Shown: in pieces, positions 54,433 through 62,047 of the stretch
Numbering within the stretch: position 1 is the first letter of the stretch
Layout of the letters: each line of letters starts with the position of its first letter
Assembly: GCA_009735695.1 (NCBI GenBank)
Contig: SRSL01000003.1
Span: 434,001-498,000 of the forward strand
Direction of reading: 5' to 3'
Origin: Christiangramia bathymodioli
Lineage (GTDB): Bacteria > Bacteroidota > Bacteroidia > Flavobacteriales > Flavobacteriaceae
DNA: 64,000 nt
Notes under the pieces: model-generated
What the model was told of the DNA's origin: nothing
What the model saw: the letters and a program-made list of their open reading frames with translations, nothing else
Database searches by the model: none
Translations under genes and position numbers: made by a program

Positions 54433-55554
54433 GTGAAGGAAAGTTTTAAAATTTTACACCTGTCAGCTGCAAAAGATTGGGGAGGTGGCGAAAATCATCT
54501 GCTGAATCTGGTTACTCATAATATCGCCGGTACTACTGACCAGCATATTGTCTTATGTCTCAAAAATTCATCCTTTCATAAACGACTGAAGCAAACGAAA
54601 ATCAATATTCATACTGTTTCAATGTTGCATCAACTCAGTCTAAACTATGTTTTCAGAATTATTTACCTGTCTAAAAGATATAAGATCGATCTGATTCATA
54701 TTCATGATACCACCGCGCTTACCCTGGCGGTTATGGCCACAAAAATTACCGACTTACCTAAATTCATTTTCAGCAAAAAAAGCTCTTACTTAATCAAGAA
54801 CAGGAAACGTACCCTTCATAAATACAATCACCCTAACATTGCCAAAATTCTTTGCGTTTCAGAAAAAACTCTGGAAATATGCAAAATATCTATAGAAGAT
54901 CATTCTAAACTTATTCGCGTCTATCACGGTACCAATCCAGAAAAATTAGAAAAGCGAGATTATTTCAACATCAGAAAAGAAAAAGCTTTGTCTCAAAATG
55001 ATATTCTTATTGGTAACATTGCCAATCACTGGAGGTCTAAAAACCTGGATACTTTTCTGAAATGCGCTAACGAAGTCGTGAATGTACGGGGACTAAAGAA
55101 TTATCAATTTATTCAGATTGGCCAGCATACCAAATACACTCCAGATCTTCTGAAGTCTTTGAAAAGTCTGGATTTGAAAAAAAATGTTCATTTTCTGGGC
55201 GAGATCGATGAGGCTTCCGGTTTAATTCCTCAGTTTGATATTAGCCTGGTAACTTCTCAAAGCGAAGGATTGCCGCAATTTATTTATGAAAGTTTTTATC
55301 ATAAAGTTCCGGTAGTAAGCACCAATGTAGGCGGTATTCCAGAAATAATTGACCATGGTGTAAACGGCATGTTAAGCAATCCTTACGAACCGCAATCTTT
55401 AGCAGATAATTTGATAGCTTTGTCCCGGGATAAGGTTTTGATGGAAAAATTCACCGAAAGATCACATAAAAAGCTGATCGAAAACTTTACCTCTACTAAA
55501 ATGGCTGAACAAACCCTGGCTGTTTATAAAAATGTGCTTTATGGAAAAGATTGA
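54433..55554 (+). CDS. Glycosyltransferase family 4-like (GT-B), paralogue of the divergent gene
   Basis: 373 aa. The start is GTG 54433-54435, because the upstream in-frame triplet is a stop and the product then begins MKESFKILHLSAAKDWGGGENHL like its paralogue. VLIGNIANHW-like and SQSEGLPQFIYESFYHKVPVVSTNVGGIPEI carry the EX7E donor site. Divergent orientation of two paralogues suggests an inverted duplication followed by change of specificity. It overlaps tsaC by 14 bases. Confidence 0.88.
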   Translation: MKESFKILHLSAAKDWGGGENHLLNLVTHNIAGTTDQHIVLCLKNSSFHKRLKQTKINIHTVSMLHQLSLNYVFRIIYLSKRYKIDLIHIHDTTALTLAVMATKITDLPKFIFSKKSSYLIKNRKRTLHKYNHPNIAKILCVSEKTLEICKISIEDHSKLIRVYHGTNPEKLEKRDYFNIRKEKALSQNDILIGNIANHWRSKNLDTFLKCANEVVNVRGLKNYQFIQIGQHTKYTPDLLKSLKSLDLKKNVHFLGEIDEASGLIPQFDISLVTSQSEGLPQFIYESFYHKVPVVSTNVGGIPEIIDHGVNGMLSNPYEPQSLADNLIALSRDKVLMEKFTERSHKKLIENFTSTKMAEQTLAVYKNVLYGKD

Positions 55555-56110
55555 TCAGGAAGTTAGAAACTGTATAGAAGTCATAAAAAAAGGAGGCATC
55601 ATCCTCTACCCTACAGATACGGTTTGGGGAATAGGCTGTGATGCTACCAATGCTGATGCGGTAGATCGCATTTATCAGCTTAAGAAAAGGGAAGAATCCA
55701 AAGCACTTATTTGCCTTGTTTCAAATTTTAAAATGCTGGAGCAGTATGTTGAAGAAGTTCCGGAAATGGCCTACGATATCCTGAAATACGCCAAAAAACC
55801 TACAACTATCATCTATGACAAACCCATCCGCATTGCCGAAAACCTGGTAAGCGATGATGATTCCCTCGGGATTAGGGTAGTACGGGATAAATTCTGTTCA
55901 GAATTGATCAAAAAAATGAAGCGGCCTCTGGTTTCAACCTCAGCAAATATTAGCGGACAACCTACTCCGGGTTCTTTCGATCAAATCACTCCCCAAATTT
56001 TAAAAGGTGTGGACTATGTAGTAAATTTGCAGCGTTCAAAAAGTTCACCACAACCATCGGCAATTATCAAGCTTAGTAATGATGGACAGGTGAAAGTGAT
56101 ACGCAAATAG
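55541..56110 (+). CDS. tsaC: L-threonylcarbamoyladenylate synthase (TsaC/Sua5/YrdC)
   Basis: 189 aa from ATG 55541; another ATG three codons earlier is possible. KKGGIILYPTDTVWGIGCDA (about 15-34) is the YrdC hallmark, RIYQLKKREESKALICLVS follows, and PLVSTSANISGQPTP ends the core. It makes threonylcarbamoyl-AMP for the t6A modification of tRNAs reading ANN codons. It is the short TsaC form without a Sua5 C-domain. It overlaps the GT gene and is 5 bases before the CCA enzyme, forming a tRNA-modification pair. Confidence 0.93.
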   Translation: MEKIDQEVRNCIEVIKKGGIILYPTDTVWGIGCDATNADAVDRIYQLKKREESKALICLVSNFKMLEQYVEEVPEMAYDILKYAKKPTTIIYDKPIRIAENLVSDDDSLGIRVVRDKFCSELIKKMKRPLVSTSANISGQPTPGSFDQITPQILKGVDYVVNLQRSKSSPQPSAIIKLSNDGQVKVIRK

Positions 56111-56115
56111 GACCG

Positions 56116-57549
56116 ATGCCGAAATACCACAATTACAGTAAAGCTTTACATCACAAGATCTTTAATACTATCTCTGAAGCAGCCGATGAAATTGGCGTGG
56201 AAGCCTTTGTAATAGGTGGCTTTGTCCGCGATCATATTCTTCAGCGGGGAGAACCCACCGATATTGACATCGTTGCCGTAGGAAGCGGGATCGAACTGGC
56301 TAAGAAAGTTTCAGAAAAACTACCTCATCAACCCAAAGTACAGGTGTTCAAAAATTTCGGAACGGCTATGCTTCGGGCAGACGATATGGAGATCGAATTC
56401 GTTGGTGCAAGAAAGGAGAGTTATCGCCAGCATAGCAGAAAGCCGATAGTAGAAGACGGTACCCTGGAAGACGACCAGAACCGTAGGGATTTTACCATCA
56501 ATGCATTGGCATTGAAACTGAATAAAGAAGGTTTTGGCGATCTGCTGGATCCTTTTAATGGTTATGAAGATTTAAAAAACAAAATCATAAGAACGCCTCT
56601 GGATCCGGATATCACTTATTCAGATGATCCATTAAGGATGTATAGAGCAATTAGGTTTGCCACACAACTCAATTTTATGATCGAGGCTGAGTCGCTGAGT
56701 GCAATCAAAAGAAACCGGGAAAGGATCAAGATCATTTCCAAAGAACGCATCGTAGATGAGCTGAATAAGATCCTGCTTAGTGAAAAACCTTCCAAAGGTT
56801 TTGCCTTACTTTTTAAAACCGGCCTTCTTAAAAAAATACTTCCAGAGCTGACGGCACTTCAGGGTATTGATGAAGTAGAAGGACAAAAACATAAAGACAA
56901 TTTCTGGCACACCCTGGAAGTTGTGGATAATATTTCAGAAAATACAGGGGATCTCTGGCTGCGATGGGCCGCTTTGCTTCATGATATCGGGAAGGCTCCC
57001 ACTAAAAAATTTCATAAAAAGATAGGTTGGACCTTTCACGGTCATGAATTTGTTGGCGCCAAAATGGTGTTCAAACTTTTTAAACGCCTACGACTTCCAT
57101 TGAATGAAAAGATGAAGTTCGTACAAAAAATGGTTTTGTTAAGTTCCAGACCGATCGCCATCGCTGATGAAAATGTAACCGACTCGGCCGTTAGAAGACT
57201 GGTTTTTGATGCGGGAGATCATATCGAGGATCTAATGACGCTTTGTGAAGCAGATATTACCACTAAAAACCCGAAACGATTTAAGAAGTACCATAATAAT
57301 TTCCAGAAAGTAAGGGAAAAGATTGAGGAGGTGGAAGAGCGGGATCATATCAGGAATTTCCAGCCACCGGTTAGCGGGGAAGAGATCATGGATACCTTTA
57401 ATATAAGGCCAAGCCGGGAAGTGGGCCTTATTAAAGATGCGATTAAAGAGGCGATCCTGGAAGGCGAGATTCCTAACAAGTATGAACCGGCACGGGATTT
57501 TATGCTGAAGAAAGGCGAGGAACTTGGACTTAAAGTAATTACTGAGTGA
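56116..57549 (+). CDS. CCA tRNA nucleotidyltransferase / poly(A) polymerase family with HD domain
   Basis: 477 aa. Nucleotidyltransferase head: FVIGGFVRDHILQRGEPTDIDIVAVG (metal Asps in DID), then RRDFTINALAL and RMYRAIRFATQL. The C-terminal HD domain is LLHDIGKAPT (about 292-301). HD-containing class II enzymes in Bacteroidota add CCA or A to tRNA 3' ends. It follows tsaC by 5 bases. The downstream 104-base gap has a heptamer array (57592-57626). Confidence 0.92.
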   Translation: MPKYHNYSKALHHKIFNTISEAADEIGVEAFVIGGFVRDHILQRGEPTDIDIVAVGSGIELAKKVSEKLPHQPKVQVFKNFGTAMLRADDMEIEFVGARKESYRQHSRKPIVEDGTLEDDQNRRDFTINALALKLNKEGFGDLLDPFNGYEDLKNKIIRTPLDPDITYSDDPLRMYRAIRFATQLNFMIEAESLSAIKRNRERIKIISKERIVDELNKILLSEKPSKGFALLFKTGLLKKILPELTALQGIDEVEGQKHKDNFWHTLEVVDNISENTGDLWLRWAALLHDIGKAPTKKFHKKIGWTFHGHEFVGAKMVFKLFKRLRLPLNEKMKFVQKMVLLSSRPIAIADENVTDSAVRRLVFDAGDHIEDLMTLCEADITTKNPKRFKKYHNNFQKVREKIEEVEERDHIRNFQPPVSGEEIMDTFNIRPSREVGLIKDAIKEAILEGEIPNKYEPARDFMLKKGEELGLKVITE

Positions 57550-57591
57550 AAGTATAATTCTCAATATGCTGAGAAATGAACGGATAATTTT

Positions 57592-57626
57592 GAATCCGGA
57601 ATCTTGAATACAAAACTTTAAACTTT
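57592..57626. repeat. Degenerate heptamer array between the CCA enzyme and ctaA
   Basis: Five heptamers in register: GAATCCG, GAATCTT, GAATACA, then AAACTTT twice; three weaker ones follow to 57647. This is the same 7-base habit as the arrays at 45.3 and 60.4 kb, with a different core. Confidence 0.55.
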
Positions 57627-57653
57627 TTTACTTGATAACTTTTTAACTTTTAC

Positions 57654-58679
57654 ATGTATCGAAAATTTGTAAAGCTCTCTCTTATTCTGGTTTACCTGGT
57701 AATCATTGCCGGTGCAGTGGTGAGAATGACCGGCTCAGGTATGGGATGTCCCGACTGGCCTAAATGTTTTGGTTATTATATTCCGCCTACGGAAGTGTCA
57801 GAATTGCAATTTCAGTCAAATCGTGAATATAAAAAGGGTCAGGTCATTATCGTTGATGAAAGTTTAAAGGTGGCAGCATCCGATTTTACTTCTGCTGAAG
57901 TTTACGAAGTTGAAAACTGGGAGAATTACGAAAAACACGATTATGCCATTTTCAATCCCACTCATACCTGGGTGGAATATATCAATCGGCTTTTTGGAGC
58001 GCTGGCCGGGTTCGCTGTTTTGATCATGGCGTTTCTTTCATTCAGAAAATGGAAAAACAAAAAACGAATTACCATCCTGTCCTGGCTGAGCGTGCTCATG
58101 ATGGGCTTCCAGGCCTGGCTTGGGGCGACCGTGGTGTATTCGGTGCTGGCGCCGGCAAGGATCACTATTCATATGGTAATGGCACTGGTGATCGTAGCAG
58201 TGCTTATTTACTTACTGCAGATCTCTGCGGAAGCTAAAAAGAACCAATCCAAGACAAGAAAATTTCAGAATCTGCTATGGGTAGCAGTTATATTAACTTT
58301 AATCCAGGTCATACTTGGTACACAGGTGAGACAATTCGTGGACGAACAAATTCGAAGCCTGGGATACAATGCAGAAGAACTCTGGCTGAATGATCCAGAT
58401 ATCACGTTTTATATTCACCGCTCCTTCTCAATTTTAGTGCTGTTACTGAACGTTTACCTGTTCTGGCTAAACCGAAATTTGGGCCTCAACCTGAAAAAGA
58501 TCAATATCGTGGTCCTGCTAATCCTTTTAGAAGTGGCAACAGGCGTGGCGATGTATAATTTCGACTTTCCGTTCCTGTCTCAGCCGTTACACCTGGTGAT
58601 CGCTTCTGTGTTATTCGGCTACCAGTTCTACCTGTTAATGGAAGCTCGCAATGCCCCTGAGAAGATTAAAAAATCGTAA
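57654..58679 (+). CDS. ctaA: Heme A synthase (COX15/CtaA)
   Basis: 341 aa with eight hydrophobic segments. IAGAVVRMTGSGMGCPDWPK (about 18-37) is the COX15 N-terminal signature. Heme-ligand histidines are likely in PTHTWVEYINRLFG (near 103), ITIHMVMALV (near 173), FYIHRSFSIL (near 249) and QPLHLVIASVL (near 319). It oxidises heme O to heme A for cytochrome aa3 oxidase in the inner membrane, so the organism respires aerobically. The PRiA4-like gene follows after 24 bases. Confidence 0.93.
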   Translation: MYRKFVKLSLILVYLVIIAGAVVRMTGSGMGCPDWPKCFGYYIPPTEVSELQFQSNREYKKGQVIIVDESLKVAASDFTSAEVYEVENWENYEKHDYAIFNPTHTWVEYINRLFGALAGFAVLIMAFLSFRKWKNKKRITILSWLSVLMMGFQAWLGATVVYSVLAPARITIHMVMALVIVAVLIYLLQISAEAKKNQSKTRKFQNLLWVAVILTLIQVILGTQVRQFVDEQIRSLGYNAEELWLNDPDITFYIHRSFSILVLLLNVYLFWLNRNLGLNLKKINIVVLLILLEVATGVAMYNFDFPFLSQPLHLVIASVLFGYQFYLLMEARNAPEKIKKS

Positions 58680-58684
58680 CTTTG
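58677..58684 (+). promoter_or_regulatory. -7 box upstream of the PRiA4-like gene
   Basis: TAACTTTG is a perfect -7 match overlapping the ctaA stop codon, 19 bases before ATG 58704. Confidence 0.35.
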
Positions 58685-58703
58685 GCCCGAAAAAAAATTT
58701 ATT

Positions 58704-59216
58704 ATGGTTTATAGATTCAGAGTAATTCTCGATGCCGAAGAAGATGTATTCAGAGATATAGAATTACTCCAGGAAAGCACACTAGAAGATCTTCACAATA
58801 CGATCGTTCAATCCTTTGGTTTTGACGGGACCGAAATGGCCTCGTTCTACATCAGCGATGAAGAGTGGAACCAGGGAGAAGAGATCCACCAGTTCGATAT
58901 GAGCGGGCATGATACCAGTATCAAACTGATGAACGAGACCAGCCTGGATAGCATCCTTTCCGAATCTCAAACCAAACTTATTTACGTTTACGATTTCCTA
59001 AAAATGTGGACGTTCTTCGTGGAACTGGGACAGATCGCTGAGATCGAAGAAGGCCGTGATTATCCAAACCTGATGTATGTACATGGTCAGATCCCTGAAA
59101 ATGCACCTGAAAAAGAATTCACCGGTGAAGATGAAGGCTTGCTGAACGGTGATTACGATGATGATTTCGATGAAGATGGTTTCGACGACTATTCTTTTGA
59201 CGAAAACTGGAATTAG
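58704..59216 (+). CDS. PRiA4b ORF-3-like / IS1096 TnpR-like protein
   Basis: 170 aa. YRFRVILDAEEDVFRDIEL and TLEDLHNTIVQSFGFDGTEMASFY match the PRiA4_ORF3-like fold, and IYVYDFLKMWTFFVEL its second half. The last 40 residues are very acidic (DYDDDFDEDGFDDYSFDE). The family name comes from plasmid and IS1096 passenger genes, but chromosomal copies are common and no element ends are seen here. Function is unknown; a nucleic-acid-mimic role for the acidic tail is speculation. Confidence 0.82.
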   Translation: MVYRFRVILDAEEDVFRDIELLQESTLEDLHNTIVQSFGFDGTEMASFYISDEEWNQGEEIHQFDMSGHDTSIKLMNETSLDSILSESQTKLIYVYDFLKMWTFFVELGQIAEIEEGRDYPNLMYVHGQIPENAPEKEFTGEDEGLLNGDYDDDFDEDGFDDYSFDENWN

Positions 59217-59306
59217 GATCCACTTACTTTTAAGCTATTTTTCTTCTGAAAATCACTTTCAGAATTAGTAATTTTCTGCTTTATTTAGCCCAAATTTTAA
59301 CCTGCT

Positions 59307-60365
59307 ATGATCAATCTTTTTAATGCTCAAATAGAATCACTTTCCATTCACCGTGTAGGTAATAAAAGCCGCGGTGAGAACATCTTTCTTTCAGGTTCAA
59401 CTTTTCAGCTCAACGATGAGATCAAGCCTTTGATCAAGGAATACTTTCTGAAGCCGTTCCGTGAAAAGGAAGAATCTTATTACCGTTTTTCTCATGAGAG
59501 CGATATCGAATTCAATGAGCTGTATAATTTGTCGAATTCTATTTTCGACGATCCATATAACACCCACGAATATTCAAAGAAGATCGCGACTATACTTTAT
59601 GAACAATCCAGCCATCCGCACATCAAAAGCGGCGAGGTTTACGTGGTGTATTTTGAAAATATGCAGATAGATAATGAAAAGGTATCGGCCATTGGGATCT
59701 TTAAATCTGAATTAAAGCACGACTTCCTTCAATTCGAACAAAAAGGAAGCAACCTGGAAATGATCGTGGAGCAGGGTGTTAACCTCAACAAACTCGATAA
59801 GGGAGCGATCATTTTTAATACGAACCGGGCTGAAGGATATAAGATCCTTTCCGTAGATTCCAACAGGTATGACACAAAATACTGGCTGGAAAATTTCCTG
59901 GGGGTTGATGTGCTGGCAGATGAAAATTACTTCACCAAAAACTACCTGAATTTCGCCAAGAACTTCGCAAAGGATGTTGTTTTACCTGCGGAAGACAAAA
60001 AACAGGAAGTGCTGTTCATGAACCGAAGCATGGATTATTTTGCCAAAAATGACGATTTCGAAGAAAGCAATTATATCAATTCGGTGATCGACAACCCGGA
60101 CCTGATCCCCGAATTTCAGAATTACAAAACCGAAAAGGCTCCAAAATATAAAGTTGAGGATCTAACCAGCTTCCCCATCGCCAACAAGGCGGTGACCGAT
60201 GCCAGAAAAAAGATCAAGAACGTGATCACTCTGGATACCAATATCCAGATCAAAATGGATTTCGTAAACGCCGAGTCTGCCGATAAATTCGTTGAAAAAG
60301 GCTGGGACGAGGAAAAGCAGATGTATTACTACCTGGTTTATTTTAATAAGGAGGAGAAAAAGTAA
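59307..60365 (+). CDS. Nucleoid-associated protein, NA37/YejK-like
   Basis: 352 aa. The layout fits the 37-kDa nucleoid-associated family: LFNAQIESLSIHRVGNKSRG at the start, HIKSGEVYVVYFENMQID in the first third, KGAIIFNTNRAEGYKILSVD near 175, and YFTKNYLNFAKNFAKDVVL. Homologues bind the nucleoid and are conserved without a firm role. It is soluble. Repeat DNA starts 4 bases after the stop. Confidence 0.82.
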   Translation: MINLFNAQIESLSIHRVGNKSRGENIFLSGSTFQLNDEIKPLIKEYFLKPFREKEESYYRFSHESDIEFNELYNLSNSIFDDPYNTHEYSKKIATILYEQSSHPHIKSGEVYVVYFENMQIDNEKVSAIGIFKSELKHDFLQFEQKGSNLEMIVEQGVNLNKLDKGAIIFNTNRAEGYKILSVDSNRYDTKYWLENFLGVDVLADENYFTKNYLNFAKNFAKDVVLPAEDKKQEVLFMNRSMDYFAKNDDFEESNYINSVIDNPDLIPEFQNYKTEKAPKYKVEDLTSFPIANKAVTDARKKIKNVITLDTNIQIKMDFVNAESADKFVEKGWDEEKQMYYYLVYFNKEEKK

Positions 60366-60369
60366 TTGA

Positions 60370-60439
60370 GCATTAAGCTTAAAGCGATAAGTGTTCAGTT
60401 GGAAAGTGGAGAGTGGAGAGTGGAGAGTGGAGAGTGGAA
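60370..60439. repeat. Heptamer array A (10 units, including AGTGGAG x4)
   Basis: Ten 7-base units in unbroken register: GCATTAA, GCTTAAA, GCGATAA, GTGTTCA, GTTGGAA, then AGTGGAG four times and AGTGGAA. The last units are nearly identical and the first ones divergent. Confidence 0.85.
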
Positions 60440-60497
60440 AAATGCTTATTTATACTGGGAAATCCTGGTCTTGAGTATTAAATTTTCGCGATAAACA

Positions 60498-60524
60498 GTC
60501 ATTCTGAGCGAAGCGAGGAATCTC
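60498..60524. repeat. Single REP-like element
   Basis: GTCATTCTGAGCGAAGCGAG followed by GAATCTC. It resembles the right arm of the REPIN units at 45.4 kb (GTCATTTCGAAGAAGCGCAG) but stands alone, between heptamer arrays A and B. Confidence 0.7.
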
Positions 60525-60533
60525 CTTGAATGA

Positions 60534-60659
60534 GCATTCAGCATTAAGTATTCAGCGGTAAACTTTAAGCTGAAGCTGGACGCCTTTAGTCTGTAGTCTG
60601 TAGTCTGTAGTCTGTAGTCTGTAAAATTGTAAAAGTATATTGTAAGTTGTATACTTTAA
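60534..60659. repeat. Heptamer array B (18 units, including TCTGTAG x4)
   Basis: Eighteen units in unbroken 7-base register, from GCATTCA and GCATTAA through TCTGTAG four times to ATTGTAA, GTTGTAT and ACTTTAA. Most units share a T at position 5 and A at position 6. No reading frame is kept, since 7 is not a multiple of 3. Confidence 0.8.
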
Positions 60660-60886
60660 TAAGTTGATCTTAATCTGAAGGTATTACAACAGTCATTCCT
60701 AGAGCTTTTTTGGCCATAAGGAGGAAACGAATTATCTCTTAAATCTGCTTTCTTTTCGATTAAATCCCCCTTATCCCTTGCTAAAAGGCTATGGATTAGG
60801 ATTAACTGCCAATATTTGTCTACTACCACTGTGAACGTCTGCATGCCTGCTGCAACTGCTAATTGCTTATTGTTTACTGCTTAAAA
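60660..60886. other. Intergenic remainder with heptamer array C
   Basis: 60841-60882 holds six heptamers (GCATGCC, TGCTGCA, ACTGCTA, ATTGCTT, ATTGTTT, ACTGCTT), ending 4 bases before the stop codon of the next gene. 60660-60840 shows no convincing gene; a stretch near 60757-60775 (AAATCCCCCTTATCCC) resembles debris seen near mobile elements, but this is weak. Confidence 0.5.
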
Positions 60887-61951
60887 CTAATCAAGCATTC
60901 GCTGCATATTCACATTTTCGTAGTTCCGTTTTACAAAATCAAGTGCTGTTCGAAGGATCTGGCCCATGGTGCTGGCACGCTTGAACTTCATGTCCTTTGA
61001 AAAATGGTAAAGCTCATTCCGCAGCTGCTTGACATTTTCTTTGGTAGAGACATGATCGTTGATCATACAGCGAATCAGTTCTTTATACCTGCTTTTGGTG
61101 TTGATCATCCTTTTTGCCAGCAATGAACGTTCTTCTTTCCGGTACTGTTCAATAGAAGATTCTTCTAATTTTTCAGAAACCAGCTTCACCATTTTATAAT
61201 TTTCCTTGAAGAACTGTGGCCTGTAAACCTTCAGGTTTCCTTCGAAACATTGCTGGTCGAAATCGATCGCACGGATCTGGTATTCCACATGATCAAAATC
61301 GTGAGTAGGGATCACCACGTAATTATAAGATCTCATATCCCCCAGCAACCTAACCGTACATCGTTCGTTAAATTTCACAAATTGCTTGGCGATCTGCGTC
61401 TGGGCTCTGAGATCACATTCCGGAAGATGATCGTCAATAAAAACGTCCCCGGGAATTCCAGCAATATGCTCCTCGATCAAAGTATCCTTATAAACCAGGA
61501 AATTGATACGGTGCGGAGATAACAGGTGTTCGAATTCGAGTCCGTATAAACGTGAGGCATCGGCTTTCTTCACATAAAAGTAGGTGAAACTATCATTCAG
61601 GATGTTTCTGATCTTGATCCGGAAGGGCTTCGAATTTCCGAAGGTACAGTAATCGATCGCATCTACATTCAGCCAGTCCAGCGAATCATCGCTACCATCG
61701 GAATGCAAAATGGTATACACCTTTTTAAGGCTTTTGTCCATTTCTACACGTTCATGATCGGGATAATAACATCTTACCCAAAACGTATCCTCATCATGCT
61801 GATCATAGACCACTATGGAGCCCGAAAATCGTAACAGATCATCATAAAAAACGGGGATTTTAGTATTTCGGTTATATTTTCCAAGATATCGGCTAAACCG
61901 GTCATTGACTGGAAAGGCCGGTTTCTTTTTAGACATCAGTTTTTCTTCCAT
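60887..61951 (-). CDS. Conserved-type protein with kinase-like motifs, unknown function
   Basis: 354 aa, soluble. I do not recognise the family. Three segments look like a protein-kinase/aminoglycoside-kinase fold in order: YFYVKKADASRLYGLEFE (125-142, a lysine as in the beta-3 strand and a later Glu), LLGDMRSYNYVVIP (202-215, catalytic-loop-like Asp205 and Asn210) and IRAIDFDQQCFEG (227-239, metal-binding Asp230 or Asp232). LIEEHIAGIPGDVFI between them resembles a hinge. There is no obvious glycine-rich loop. A -7 box (TAATTTTG, minus strand 61979-61972) lies 20 bases upstream. It is divergent from the ABC exporter genes. Confidence 0.65.
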   Translation of the reverse strand: MEEKLMSKKKPAFPVNDRFSRYLGKYNRNTKIPVFYDDLLRFSGSIVVYDQHDEDTFWVRCYYPDHERVEMDKSLKKVYTILHSDGSDDSLDWLNVDAIDYCTFGNSKPFRIKIRNILNDSFTYFYVKKADASRLYGLEFEHLLSPHRINFLVYKDTLIEEHIAGIPGDVFIDDHLPECDLRAQTQIAKQFVKFNERCTVRLLGDMRSYNYVVIPTHDFDHVEYQIRAIDFDQQCFEGNLKVYRPQFFKENYKMVKLVSEKLEESSIEQYRKEERSLLAKRMINTKSRYKELIRCMINDHVSTKENVKQLRNELYHFSKDMKFKRASTMGQILRTALDFVKRNYENVNMQRMLD

Positions 61952-61998
61952 AGAAATTCCTCGTTTTTACTCAAAATTAAGCCTATTATAGGGATTCC

Positions 61999-62024
61999 TG
62001 TAACAAAATCCTATTTTAGACGTC
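61999..62024 (+). promoter_or_regulatory. ECF-sigma-like promoter of the ABC exporter operon
   Basis: TGTAAC (61999-62004), 16 bases, CGTC (62021-62024). Spacing is the same as in the two promoters at 24777 and 24927. The expected start near 62031 leaves about 17 bases to the TTG start. Confidence 0.55.
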
Positions 62025-62047
62025 GTACTTTTAAACAACCAGCCATC

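Noticed and set aside
58704-59216. Insertion sequence suggested by the IS1096/PRiA4-like family name
   Set aside because: No transposase, terminal inverted repeats or target duplications are visible; such genes are common stand-alone chromosomal genes.
60656-60844. 62-codon minus-strand open frame in the intergenic region
   Set aside because: Composition is irregular, it overlaps array B, and no start context or family was recognised.
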